From assembly GCA_903884455.1 (NCBI GenBank), contig CAISEW010000031.1, positions 1 through 64,000 on the forward strand: a DNA stretch of 64,000 nt, given 5' to 3'. How positions within the stretch are numbered: the stretch's first letter is position 1; every line of letters begins with the position of its first letter. The stretch comes from an uncultured Chloroflexota bacterium (GTDB lineage Bacteria > Chloroflexota > Dehalococcoidia > GIF9 > AB-539-J10). Shown here in pieces: positions 37,647 to 46,982 of this stretch. The translations under genes and the position numbers were made by a program. Below the pieces are notes generated by a model. That model searched no databases and was not told where the DNA came from. It worked only from the letters and a program-made list of their open reading frames with translations.

Positions 37647-38843
37647 TTACCCCCTTATACCTGTTACCTTACCTCTTACACCCACTATCTCAAATAACTC
37701 CTTCGACCCCTTTTCCGCGATTTCCCGACCCCGGTCAATAACATACTCAAAATCTTTTACCGCCATGTCCCTTCCACCCAAACCACCTATAAAACTCACA
37801 ACTTTTGGCCTCTCCTTCTCATTATATAAGGCTGACCTAATTTCGGAGGAAACTGGCCCCCCCGGCCCTCCGAAGGAGATACATCGGTCAAAAACGATAA
37901 GAGTTTCGGCATTCTTTACCGCCTGGCGAAGTTCTTCGAATGGGAAAGGCCTCCAAAGACGCAAGCTGATAAGCCCTATAGATTCTCCTTTGTTCTTCTT
38001 TGTATCTATGGCAATCTTTGCTGTCTCACTAAAACTTCCCATAGTCAGAAGCAACATTTTAGCTCCTTCCGTTCTATAGGACTCGACGAGGTGATAATAA
38101 CGGCCAAAGATGTCTCCAAATTCTTTGAACTCTTGAATTATCACATCTTTGGATTTCCTGAACGCCACCTCTTGAGCTATCTTTGCTTCTGAATATATTT
38201 CGGGGGGACCGAAAGCTCCGTGGGTCATTGGTTTATCGGGGTCTAAGGCAAAAGGGTACTGGAATCTTGGGAGAAATCTATCCACTTCTTTTTGTTCTGG
38301 CAAAATAACTGGCTCTGTTACGTGAGACAGGTGAAATCCGTCGAAATGAACCATTACGGGCAAAAGGACTCTGGAATCTTCACCAACACGAAAAGCCCAA
38401 AGGGTCATATCAAATGCCTCCTGGTTGTTCTGGCAAAATACCTGGATCCAGCCGGTATCTCGAACAGCCATAGCATCGGAGTGGTCTCCCCAAACGCTTA
38501 AGGGTGCAGAAAGAGCTCTGTTGCAGACTGTCATAACTATGGGATATCTCATAGATGAAGCAATATAAACAACTTCATGCATAAGTTCCAAGCCTTGACC
38601 TGCAGTAGCAGTAAAAGTCCTTGCTCCTACCGCAGCAGCTCCAAGGCAAGCGCTCAGGGCCGAGTGCTCCGACTCCACAGGTATATAAGCTGCGTTCAGT
38701 TCACCATCAGCCACCATCTCGGCAAGCCTCTCGGGGATATGTGTCTGGGGTGTTATGGGATAGGCAGCAATGACATCAACGTCAGCCATTCTGGCTGCTT
38801 CGGCAGCAGCAAATGAGGCCTCTAACCCTACTCTTTTGCTCAT
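37647..38843 (-). CDS. porA: 2-oxoacid (pyruvate):ferredoxin oxidoreductase, alpha subunit
   Basis: Alpha subunit with pyrimidine-binding domain, 398 residues from the start at 38843 (MSKRVGLEASFAAAEAA), which has AGGAGGAAAA just before it. VDVIAAYPITPQTHIPERLA near 22-41 and PVESEHSALSACLGAAAVGA near 55-75 are typical. It overlaps porD by four bases (ATGA), so translation is coupled. Confidence 0.93.
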   Translation of the reverse strand: MSKRVGLEASFAAAEAARMADVDVIAAYPITPQTHIPERLAEMVADGELNAAYIPVESEHSALSACLGAAAVGARTFTATAGQGLELMHEVVYIASSMRYPIVMTVCNRALSAPLSVWGDHSDAMAVRDTGWIQVFCQNNQEAFDMTLWAFRVGEDSRVLLPVMVHFDGFHLSHVTEPVILPEQKEVDRFLPRFQYPFALDPDKPMTHGAFGPPEIYSEAKIAQEVAFRKSKDVIIQEFKEFGDIFGRYYHLVESYRTEGAKMLLLTMGSFSETAKIAIDTKKNKGESIGLISLRLWRPFPFEELRQAVKNAETLIVFDRCISFGGPGGPVSSEIRSALYNEKERPKVVSFIGGLGGRDMAVKDFEYVIDRGREIAEKGSKELFEIVGVRGKVTGIRG

Positions 38844-39148
38844 TTTTCCTCCTCCTCTATCATAGTTATAGCCTCTTTGGCACACACTGTGGCACAAATG
38901 CCACAGCCTTTACAGTAGAAGGGGTCAATTTCATAATATCCATCCTCAAGAAGCTTTATGGCTGCATCAGGGCAACAAAGCCAACATAAGCCACATTTGT
39001 TACACTTTTCTTTATCCATTATCGGCCTTTGGGATCTCCAATCACCTGTCCTGCGCAAGGCAGCACTGCCCGCTTCTGTAACTATATTGCCAACTTCCAT
39101 GTCTCTCCAGGTAAAATCAGACCCCGTTTTAAGCCTTCTCCTCGTCAT
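38840..39148 (-). CDS. porD: 2-oxoacid:ferredoxin oxidoreductase, delta subunit (2[4Fe-4S] ferredoxin)
   Basis: 102 residues. Two [4Fe-4S] motifs: CNKCGLCWLCCP and CKGCGICATVC, at about 49-60 and 79-89. Electron wire between the TPP site and external ferredoxin. The first cluster motif has an extra adjacent Cys (CC). GGAG precedes the ATG; it follows porG by three bases. Confidence 0.94.
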   Translation of the reverse strand: MTRRRLKTGSDFTWRDMEVGNIVTEAGSAALRRTGDWRSQRPIMDKEKCNKCGLCWLCCPDAAIKLLEDGYYEIDPFYCKGCGICATVCAKEAITMIEEEEK

Positions 39149-39151
39149 TTC

Positions 39152-39709
39152 TTACTCCTTTATTACAGTCTCCATGTAAGCTCTTTTCATAGCCTCGATA
39201 TTCCCCTTAGCCCGCGTTCCAAACCTTTCATGTAGCTGCTCAACCACAGAATCAAGTTTCACCGCCTCAGTAACTTTTAGCAGTGCGCCTATCATAGCGG
39301 TGTTAGTGATAGGCACCCCGATAGTTTCTCTGGCGATCCTCGTAGCGTTAACTGCAGCTACAGGCCACTTATACCCAAATTCAGACTTCAGTTCAGCAGG
39401 TGATTTCCTGGAATTAATTATGATTTTACCATTCTCCTTAAGCCCTGCGGTCACATCAACTGCGTGCAACAACCCGGGATCGAGCACAGCCACTACATCA
39501 GGCTCATAGATAGCTGTCCTGGTCCTGATAAATTCATCGCTTACCCTGAGAAAAGCAAGGACTGGCGCACCTCTTCTTTCCGGTCCAAAGCTAGGAAATG
39601 ATTGAGCATATTTTCCTTCGCTTATAGCGGCACGGGCAACTAGCTCCGCCGAAGTCACCGCTCCCAGCCCTCCTCTGCCATGCCACCTTACTTCAAGAAG
39701 CTCAGCCAT
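39152..39709 (-). CDS. porG: 2-oxoacid:ferredoxin oxidoreductase, gamma subunit
   Basis: 185 residues from ATG 39709 (MAELLEVRWHGRGGLGAVTS), chosen because AAGGAGGTG is correctly placed; a longer frame from 39730 is less likely. RWHGRGGLGAVTSAELVARA and SFPSFGPERRGAPVLAFLRV are gamma-subunit hallmarks; the domain contributes to CoA binding. First gene of porGDAB, the order seen in archaea and many anaerobic bacteria. Confidence 0.93.
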   Translation of the reverse strand: MAELLEVRWHGRGGLGAVTSAELVARAAISEGKYAQSFPSFGPERRGAPVLAFLRVSDEFIRTRTAIYEPDVVAVLDPGLLHAVDVTAGLKENGKIIINSRKSPAELKSEFGYKWPVAAVNATRIARETIGVPITNTAMIGALLKVTEAVKLDSVVEQLHERFGTRAKGNIEAMKRAYMETVIKE

Positions 39710-39813
39710 AACACAACACCTCCTTATCATACAAAGAGGCTGTTTAATTTTGATTTCCCGTTCAATTTTGGGTATTTTTGTAGCTGCCTGATTTATCCAT
39801 CCCTTCTCTTTTT

Positions 39814-39898
39814 GCCATTACGAGCACCTTAAGGGTGCGAAGCAATCTCATACCCCTCACGAGATTGCTTCGGCTGGCTTCGCCAGCCTCGCAATGAC
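39814..39898. repeat. Paired, head-to-head hairpin repeat
   Basis: Two mirrored units. The right unit has outer stem ATTGC/GCAAT (39864-39868, 39891-39895) and inner stem GGCTGGC/GCCAGCC. The left unit begins near 39814 with CATTACGAGCACC and ends AAGCAATCTC. Between them CGAAGCAATCTC (39838-39849) and GAGATTGCTTCG (39861-39872) form a perfect 12-base inverted repeat. Same family as 11548-11586, with a different inner stem. Confidence 0.8.
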
Positions 39899-39954
39899 AA
39901 AGGGGAAGCCAAATAAATTGGGCACCTACACTTTTAAACAGCCCAATTACAAAG

Positions 39955-40026
39955 CGCCCCTGAAGGGACTCGAACCCTTGCACCTGGCTCCGGAGGCCAG
40001 TGCTCTATCCTCTGAGCTACAGGGGC
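39955..40026 (-). tRNA. tRNA-Arg (CCG)
   Basis: Minus strand. Acceptor stem GCCCCTG (40026-40020) pairs with 39956-39962; D-loop and GGTTCGAGTCC T-loop present; the anticodon loop reads CTCCGGA, anticodon CCG. CCA is not encoded. Confidence 0.95.
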
Positions 40027-40126
40027 CAATAGTACAAGAAAACAACCTAAAATGTAACACAGGACGGCACTTTATTCAATGCCAATTGCTAAGGGAGATT
40101 GTGTTGAGCAATCTATCTCCATATGT

Positions 40127-40153
40127 CCCCCTTCCTTAGATAAGAGAAGGGGG
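40127..40153. repeat. Intergenic hairpin CCCCCTTC/GAAGGGGG
   Basis: Perfect 8-base stem (40127-40134 with 40146-40153) around an 11-base loop, in the 268-base gap after oadB and before tRNA-Arg. No T-run follows on the minus strand, so it looks like a dispersed repeat rather than a normal terminator. The rest of the gap holds nothing recognised. Confidence 0.6.
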
Positions 40154-40294
40154 AGTCTAGCTGGGAGAGGGGCAAAAACCCTCTTTAAAGTTTCTTTCCC
40201 CATCTCCTGCTTGTGTTTAATAGGGTCGGTGATTAGCTTCCTACCGATAGAGTTTATGGACCGCCCATTGTGGCACCAAGGGGTTGAATAGGTG

Positions 40295-41446
40295 CTATGG
40301 GAGTGGCTTGATGCCCATACCTGACATAATTGCCAGCATGACTGCGGCGGCCATAACCGAACCTATCTGACCACCGGCATTAGCACCTACAGCATGGAAC
40401 AACAAAAAACTTCTCGGATTTGCCTTCTGTCCTTCTTTTTGCACTACTCTTGCTGACATTGGAAAAGCCGAGGTACCGGCGGCACCGATAAGGGGGTTTA
40501 TTTTTCCCTTTGTTATCACCCGCATGAGCTTACCAAGCAAAACCCCTGTTACAGTATCAAGTGCAATCGCTACTAACCCGAGAATAAACACCAGTATGGT
40601 CTGCCAGCGTAGGAAATTGCCGCCCAACATAGAGGCGCCGATGCAAAGCCCCAAGAAGAGGGTTACTATGTTGGTCAAAGTTGATTCGGAAACGTTTACC
40701 AGCCTTTCGAGTACACCAGACTCCCTCATGAAATTCCCCAGCATAAGCATTCCCATTAACGGTGCCCCCATCGGAGCTATAAGTATGGTAACTATTCCAG
40801 TCACCAGGGGGAAAAGGATTTTAACTCTCTGGGAAACCTTTTTCTCACCAGGCTCCATAAGTATGGCGCGTTCTTTTTTGGTGGTTAAGGCTCTCATAAT
40901 AGGAGGCTGAATAATCGGCACCAGAGACATATAGGAATAGGCAGCGATTGATACCGCCGGCAATAGTTCACGTGCATATTTAGTGGTGACATATATGGCG
41001 GTAGGACCATCACAGGCACCTATTATGGCTATGGAAACAGCCTCCTGGCGGACGAATCCAAGTTGCAGAGCCAAAAGGAGGGTCAGAAATATGCCAAATT
41101 GACCGGCAGCGCCAAAGATAAGCACACGCGGGTTGCCCAGCATGGGGCCAAAATCTATCATGGCGCCAAGTCCGAGAAAGAGAAGGCAGGGAAATAGCTC
41201 GGTAAGGATACCCCTGGTATAGAGCAAATTTATAATGCCACCTTCATCGTATGCCGATAAACCAGCCAGGGGAAGATTTCCTAAGATTATGCCAAAACCG
41301 ATAGGTACCAATAGAAGAGGCTCAAATTTTCTGGCAATACCCAGATAAAGGAGAAGACAGCCCAGAAAAACCATAATGGCGCTTTGCCAAGTAAGGCTGG
41401 CAAACCCTTGTACCAAGCTAGAAAGAGCTGAAATAAGGACATCCAT
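40295..41446 (-). CDS. oadB: Na+-translocating decarboxylase beta subunit (OadB/GcdB family)
   Basis: Polytopic membrane protein of 383 residues, the Na+ channel of biotin-dependent decarboxylase pumps. The conserved Asp of GACDGPTAIYVTTKYA is near residue 147; GAAGTSAFPMSARVVQKEGQ and HAVGANAGGQIGSVMAA near the C-terminus match the family. The ATG at 41446 has AAGGAGG correctly spaced; the preceding TTG is less likely. It follows a small OadG-like gene and a P-type ATPase. No carboxyltransferase (oadA) or biotin subunit is in the window, so it may pair with one elsewhere or act differently. Confidence 0.92.
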   Translation of the reverse strand: MDVLISALSSLVQGFASLTWQSAIMVFLGCLLLYLGIARKFEPLLLVPIGFGIILGNLPLAGLSAYDEGGIINLLYTRGILTELFPCLLFLGLGAMIDFGPMLGNPRVLIFGAAGQFGIFLTLLLALQLGFVRQEAVSIAIIGACDGPTAIYVTTKYARELLPAVSIAAYSYMSLVPIIQPPIMRALTTKKERAILMEPGEKKVSQRVKILFPLVTGIVTILIAPMGAPLMGMLMLGNFMRESGVLERLVNVSESTLTNIVTLFLGLCIGASMLGGNFLRWQTILVFILGLVAIALDTVTGVLLGKLMRVITKGKINPLIGAAGTSAFPMSARVVQKEGQKANPRSFLLFHAVGANAGGQIGSVMAAAVMLAIMSGMGIKPLP

Positions 41447-41487
41447 CAAAAGCCTCCTTACTTTATATATTGAGTATCATTCCCAAT

Positions 41488-41628
41488 CTAGCCCTCGCTC
41501 TCTTCGTCTTCCTTCCTAGGGAATAGCTTGATTAGAAGACGAATTAACAGGGTTAATAAGTAAAGTGTGATAAATGTGACACCCATCCCCAAAACTGTCA
41601 TGGTTAAACCAAAAGCCCAATCTTTCAT
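41488..41628 (-). CDS. OadG-like single-span miniprotein
   Basis: 46 residues: MKDWAFGLTMTVLGMGVTFI, more hydrophobic sequence to about residue 35, then a polar tail ending RKEDEESEG. One membrane helix (about 7-33) followed by an acidic cytoplasmic tail is the layout of OadG, the small subunit that stabilises OadB. GMGVTFI is a typical OadG opening. The ATG overlaps the TGA of the P-type ATPase (ATGA) and GGGGGTG lies upstream. oadB begins 41 bases later. Easily missed because of its size. Confidence 0.75.
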   Translation of the reverse strand: MKDWAFGLTMTVLGMGVTFITLYLLTLLIRLLIKLFPRKEDEESEG

Positions 41629-44441
41629 ATTTCACCCCCAATTGTACTCAGTATTTTTTCGGGTCTAGCCGTTTTATTAATCCTCCGGTAGATAAATTTG
41701 ATGATTTCAACGATTAAAAAGCCCGAGATAGATATTGGTACTATCCACATCCAGTCTTCTGGACCCATGTGCACTACATGGAACGGACCAGTTAAAGCGG
41801 GTATATACAGCACACCCATTAGCAGAGCCAACGAACTAAGATTGGCATATATCAGCCACTTGTTACTGAGGGGTCCCAATTTGAAGAAACTGTGTATTTC
41901 AGAACGACAGGCGAGCGCGGTGAACAGCTCAAATAAGACCATGGTACACAGCACCATGGTTTGCGCCTCCGGTATGAGCGGATTACTAAAGTCTCGCCAC
42001 GAACCTCCTTCGGAGGTCAGCTTCCATATAAACATAGGTACCATCGTAGCCGCCATGGCAACGCCAATAGCCCCAATTGTAATCAGCATATTTCTAGAAA
42101 AGATACTTGATTGAGGGTCACGAGGTGGTTGTTCCATAATATCCGGGTCACTGGGGTCAACAGCTAGAGCCAGCGCTGGCAGCCCATCGGTGGTCAGGTT
42201 TACCCAAAGCAAATGAATAGCCAGTAGCGGCAGGGCCATCCCCATGAGACCGGCGACGAACATTATAAGTACCTCACCGACATTACAAGAAAGCAAGTAA
42301 ATCAAATACTTCTTTATGTTCTGGAAAATACCCCTGCCTTCTTCAACGGCAGCAACAATAGAGGCAAAGTTGTCATCGGTCAGTACCATTGCCGCTGCTT
42401 CCTTGCTTACATCAGTGCCGGTAATACCCATAGCAACGCCGATGTCAGCTTTCTTCAGAGCTGGGGCATCGTTTACACCATCCCCTGTCATAGCTACGAT
42501 CTCGCCTCTCTTGTCAAAGGCTTCTATTACCCTCAGCTTATGGGCTGGCGATACACGGGCATAAACCTCAATATCCTCTACACTGTTCTCGAACTCTTCA
42601 TCTGTTAACTTATCAAGTTCGGCCCCAGTTAGAGCAATGCCCTTCTTAAGAAGACCTAGTTCCCTGGCTACTGCCATGGCAGTAAGTTTATGGTCGCCAG
42701 TAATCATTACTGACTTTATTCCCGCCTTATCACATAACCTAATAGCTTCTTTTACCTCTTCGCGAGGCGGGTCAATCATACCTGCCAGACCGACAAATAC
42801 CATACCTGCTTCGGAATCCTCTCTGTAAGTTGGTATTTCAGGGAATCGCTTATAGGCCATACCGAGCACACGCAATGCCTCACCCGCCATTTGCCTGGCA
42901 GTATCCAGTACTTGAGCTTTATCGTTTTCAGTTAGCGGCCTTTCCTTGCTATCTATCAGAATATAGGAACAGGAATCCAGGATTACTTCTGGAGCACCTT
43001 TAGAATATGCTACCCTACCCTCCTGGGTATTATGTATTGTGGTCATTCTCTTCCTTTCTGAGGAGAAAGGAATTTCATCTATACGTGAGAATTTGTCATT
43101 AGCCTCTTCCTGCAATAGCCCGGCTTTGGCGCTGACAACTACCAGGGCTCCCTCGGTGGGATCGCCCTTTATACCCCAGACTCCATCAACGGAAACCAAC
43201 CTGGTGTCATTGCACAAGGTATTTACTTGCATTAAGGTTTGTACTGCCGTGTCTTGAGATACGTCCATAGCCTTGCCATTGAGCTGAAATTGGCCCTTGG
43301 GCTCGTAACCCACTCCACTGACGTTTATCAATCTGCCGCCTGTATAAATCTGGCGCACTGTCATCTGGTCTTGAGTTAGGGTGCCGGTCTTATCCGAGCA
43401 AATAACCGTGGTACAGCCCAGCGTTTCCACAGCAGACAAGCGCCGAACCAGGGCATGGCGTTTTACCATTTTCTGTACGCCTATAGATAGGGAGATAACC
43501 ACTACTGCCGGCAGAGCCTCAGGCACAGCTGCCACCGCCAAGCTCACACCCCAGATAAACATCTGTAAAATTACGCCGCCGGTGATAGCCCCGGAGCTTA
43601 TCAAGGTTCGTACTAACACAAGGCCAACGACGATGGCAACCACACCCAGACAAGCATAGCCAAGCCACTTACCCACCTTGTCCAGGTTCTTTTCCAGAGG
43701 CGTTTTCTCTTCCTCCACCTCCTGAAGCATAGCGGCAATCTTGCCAAATTCTGTTTGCATTCCGGTGGCTATGGCGATGCCTTTACCCCGCCCATAAGTC
43801 ACAGCGGTGCCGCTATAAACCATATTCTTCCTATCACCAATAGCTATATCAGTGTCCTCAATCACCTGGGTAACCTTCTCCACCGGGGTTGACTCCCCAG
43901 TAAGGGAAGCCTCATCGGTCCTCAGGTTAAAAGCTTCAATCAGACGCAAATCAGCCGGAATCTTGTCTCCGGTGCTCAACACAACTATATCGCCTGGCAC
44001 TATGTCCCTGGCTGGTACTTCTACGTCTGCGCCTTCTCTGATTACAGTGGCAGTGAGAGCCGCCATCTTTTTGAGAGCTTCCATCGCTTTCTCTGAACGA
44101 TATTCCTCAATCACACCAAGGGCAACGCAGGCTATCACGATGGCAAATATCACAATAGCATCAGTAATTTCCTCAGGTAGCCCGGTTCCCGGCTTGTAAC
44201 TGACTATGCCCAGACCAACTGAAATAACCACTGCCGCCATAAGGATAATGATTAAGGTACTCTTGAACTGCTCTGCAACCAATGACCAGACGGAGATCTT
44301 CTTCTTTTCTTCCCTGAGTTCGTTCGGTCCGTATTGAGCCAGGCGTTTTTCGGCTTCTTCAGGAGTCAAACCTTCGGCGTTTGAGCCCAAAGAACTGACA
44401 ACCCCGGCTACATCCAGGTTATACCATGCCTTTCCTTCCAT
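41625..44441 (-). CDS. Calcium-type (P2A) cation-transporting ATPase
   Basis: 938 residues. Phosphorylation site Asp350 in VICSDKTGTLT, TGES at 181-184, TGDGVNDAPALKKADIG, and ten predicted helices. Ion-site residues match SERCA: PEALP near 308-312 (site II Glu), CNVGEVL in M5 (Asn and Glu), and NLTTDGLP in M6 (Asn, Thr, Asp). Both Ca2+ sites therefore appear complete and calcium export is the likely role; Na+ is less likely. The stop overlaps the OadG-like start, linking it to a Na+ pump subunit. Confidence 0.93.
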   Translation of the reverse strand: MEGKAWYNLDVAGVVSSLGSNAEGLTPEEAEKRLAQYGPNELREEKKKISVWSLVAEQFKSTLIIILMAAVVISVGLGIVSYKPGTGLPEEITDAIVIFAIVIACVALGVIEEYRSEKAMEALKKMAALTATVIREGADVEVPARDIVPGDIVVLSTGDKIPADLRLIEAFNLRTDEASLTGESTPVEKVTQVIEDTDIAIGDRKNMVYSGTAVTYGRGKGIAIATGMQTEFGKIAAMLQEVEEEKTPLEKNLDKVGKWLGYACLGVVAIVVGLVLVRTLISSGAITGGVILQMFIWGVSLAVAAVPEALPAVVVISLSIGVQKMVKRHALVRRLSAVETLGCTTVICSDKTGTLTQDQMTVRQIYTGGRLINVSGVGYEPKGQFQLNGKAMDVSQDTAVQTLMQVNTLCNDTRLVSVDGVWGIKGDPTEGALVVVSAKAGLLQEEANDKFSRIDEIPFSSERKRMTTIHNTQEGRVAYSKGAPEVILDSCSYILIDSKERPLTENDKAQVLDTARQMAGEALRVLGMAYKRFPEIPTYREDSEAGMVFVGLAGMIDPPREEVKEAIRLCDKAGIKSVMITGDHKLTAMAVARELGLLKKGIALTGAELDKLTDEEFENSVEDIEVYARVSPAHKLRVIEAFDKRGEIVAMTGDGVNDAPALKKADIGVAMGITGTDVSKEAAAMVLTDDNFASIVAAVEEGRGIFQNIKKYLIYLLSCNVGEVLIMFVAGLMGMALPLLAIHLLWVNLTTDGLPALALAVDPSDPDIMEQPPRDPQSSIFSRNMLITIGAIGVAMAATMVPMFIWKLTSEGGSWRDFSNPLIPEAQTMVLCTMVLFELFTALACRSEIHSFFKLGPLSNKWLIYANLSSLALLMGVLYIPALTGPFHVVHMGPEDWMWIVPISISGFLIVEIIKFIYRRINKTARPEKILSTIGGEI

Positions 44442-44939
44442 GCGTGCAACGCTCCTTAGTGATTTCTCAGAACCCAGTTATCTGTGTTCTGGCGCATGAC
44501 TACTCGCTTTTGACAAACGAACAGAAAGAAAGCGAGAATCTGTAATACCATAAAACGCATAATAGTTTAATTTTTCTAAAAGGGAAGGTTATCACACCCC
44601 TGAAATTTTGCCTAGGGGTTCTTGTTTTTTGCAAAAACTTACCTATCACGAAGGAACTAGCTTGAAGGTATAAGGCACTCTCAAGTTTCATCTCCGAGTT
44701 TGGCAGTAAAGTTCTCACGGCTATAGCATAAGCAATCCCCAAAAATAGTCGAGCCTTTACCCTGATTGCAAGCGAAGCAGCACTGTCTTAGTGGTTACAT
44801 AGTTTGTTCCGAACGGAGGCGGATAATATCATCCGAGTTCGCTTTGGGGCCATGCCTGGCAACCAAAATGCCGTGCCATAGCAGGAAGAGAACAACAAGG
44901 CCAAGCTATTTTAACGGCAGATGGTATAATGAACCAGTA
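44442..44939. other. Intergenic region before tRNA-Ser pair; no gene recognised
   Basis: 498 bases. It must hold the promoter of the P-type ATPase operon on the minus strand and that of the tRNA-Ser genes on the plus strand. An 80-codon frame at 44500-44742 has no ribosome site or recognisable protein. Nothing else stood out. Confidence 0.4.
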
Positions 44940-45027
44940 GGAGAGGTGACCGAGTGGTTGATGGTGCCGCTCTCGAAAAGCGGTCTCCGATTATATCGGA
45001 GCGTGGGTTCGAATCCCACCCTCTCCG
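44940..45027 (+). tRNA. tRNA-Ser (CGA)
   Basis: Class II tRNA with a long variable arm. Acceptor GGAGAGG (44940-44946) pairs with CCTCTCC (45020-45026), discriminator G45027. Anticodon stem CCGCT/AGCGG with loop CTCGAAA, anticodon CGA. T-loop GGTTCGAATCC. No CCA encoded; the next tRNA begins two bases on. Confidence 0.96.
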
Positions 45028-45028
45028 C

Positions 45029-45438
<410 letters not shown>

Positions 45439-45571
45439 TCAATAACAAGCAATAGACGATGCTTTAAAATGATGCGGTTGCCCAATCCATGTAACCACAC
45501 AAAATCTTCGATTTTGTAGGGCACGGGAAAACGAAGTTTTTCAGAGGTAAATAGATAAGAATAAAAAGAAA

Positions 45572-45645
45572 TCGGGGTGAGAGGATTTGAACCTCCGACC
45601 ACCTGAACCCCATTCAGGTGCGCTACCAGGCTGCGCTACACCCCG
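45572..45645 (-). tRNA. tRNA-Pro (GGG)
   Basis: Minus strand. Acceptor CGGGGTG (45645-45639) pairs with 45573-45579, discriminator A. Anticodon stem CCTGA/TCAGG, loop ATGGGGT, anticodon GGG. No encoded CCA. Confidence 0.95.
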
Positions 45646-45718
45646 TCGCCATGACTTCCCTTGATATGTTATCATAGTGACCGAAACAAAGAAAATTATA
45701 GATTGGCAGGTGTGATTC

Positions 45719-46975
45719 ATGGCTAAGAAACAGAAGAAAGCTACATCTGAGCGAGCCCCCACTAAGCACCAACTCTCCAAATGGCAGCGCCAGATGAAAA
45801 TACGCCGAATTGTGATAATCGCTGCCGTTGTTTTCCTGGCTGGCATTTCGAGCTGGGTGGGCTATGGGTACTATAAGGACTATAAGGCCAGAGTTGGGCC
45901 CTTGCGTGAGGTTATGATTGAGGTAAACGGCGTCAACTTTACTATGGAATACTACGTAAAGATGCTCAATGCTGTTGTCGATACAGCTGTTGCTGGAGGC
46001 CTGAATTCCACGTTCATCTCTTCTTATGCCCATTATATTGCTAATGTGGTTGCCGATAATATTATCAATGCTGAATTGGTAAGACAAGAAGCTACGGGTC
46101 TGGGCATTACAGTTACTACTGCGGAGGTAGATGCGAGGTTAAAAGAATCTGGGTATGATGAGGCATATCGAGATTGGATCAGGGCTGTTTTGTTGCATGA
46201 AAAGCTTAATGAGGAATACTTTGGTCCCCAGCTGCCTGTCACAATGAATCAGAGTCATGTGCAAGTAATGCTTGTAGAGAGTCAAGAGGTAGCTACTGAG
46301 CTAATAGCCGAAATCGAGGCTGGGGGCAACTTCACCGCTTTAGCTGAGAAGTTTTCCTGTAACTCCTCGGTTGAAGGCGATTTGGGTTGGCTGCCCGAGG
46401 AGCTAATGCCCAATACCTTGATTGCCAATCCCGCTTTTAACCTTACCATCGGAGAGCTAAGCCAGCCTATTTATGATGAAACCGCGATTAAGAATATCGG
46501 CTATTGGCTTATAGAGGTTACTGATAAGCAAGATGAAAAGATAAAAGCCAGAGCCATGCTGCTGGGCAGCGAGGCGGAGGCAGAGTGGGTTAAAGCCAAA
46601 TTGGTTAGTGGAAACTTCAGCTCCTTAGCTATGAATTATTCCCAGCATAAAAGCAAAACTGGAGGTGGTGAGCTTGGTTGGCTAAAAGTAGGGAATATGA
46701 GCAGCACGGCTTTCGACACAGTTGCCTTCAACCTTACTGTCAACAAGGTAAGCGAGCCAGTTAAAGATACATCGGTCCAAACCACCGGTGGCTATTGGCT
46801 AGTTAAGGTTATAGATAGGGGTGACCACGAGCTTGAAGAGAAAGTCAAGGGAGAGCTGATAGACAATTACTATAACGCCTGGCTTGCAGAATGGACAAAG
46901 GAAAGCACAATTGCAACTCACCTAGAGGCAGACAAGATATCATGGGCTGTAAACAAGGTTTTGGAGGGAAGGTAA
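45719..46975 (+). CDS. Membrane-anchored parvulin-type peptidyl-prolyl isomerase
   Basis: 418 residues. A basic cytoplasmic start, one membrane helix at about 29-48 (IVIIAAVVFLAGISSWVGYG) and a large extracytoplasmic part. A SurA_N-like helical region (about 60-165) precedes two rotamase modules: VQVMLVESQEVATELIAEIE...GDLGWLPEE near 180-270 and ARAMLLGSEAEAEWVKAKLV...GGGELGWLKVG near 278-370. Likely a PrsA/SurA-type foldase for exported proteins. No lipobox Cys is seen, so it is a signal-anchored protein. Confidence 0.88.
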   Translation: MAKKQKKATSERAPTKHQLSKWQRQMKIRRIVIIAAVVFLAGISSWVGYGYYKDYKARVGPLREVMIEVNGVNFTMEYYVKMLNAVVDTAVAGGLNSTFISSYAHYIANVVADNIINAELVRQEATGLGITVTTAEVDARLKESGYDEAYRDWIRAVLLHEKLNEEYFGPQLPVTMNQSHVQVMLVESQEVATELIAEIEAGGNFTALAEKFSCNSSVEGDLGWLPEELMPNTLIANPAFNLTIGELSQPIYDETAIKNIGYWLIEVTDKQDEKIKARAMLLGSEAEAEWVKAKLVSGNFSSLAMNYSQHKSKTGGGELGWLKVGNMSSTAFDTVAFNLTVNKVSEPVKDTSVQTTGGYWLVKVIDRGDHELEEKVKGELIDNYYNAWLAEWTKESTIATHLEADKISWAVNKVLEGR

Positions 46976-46982
46976 CACCATA

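Noticed and set aside
44500-44742. 80-codon minus-strand frame upstream of the P-type ATPase
   Set aside because: No ribosome site, no family resemblance, low-complexity hydrophobic and basic mix; judged chance.
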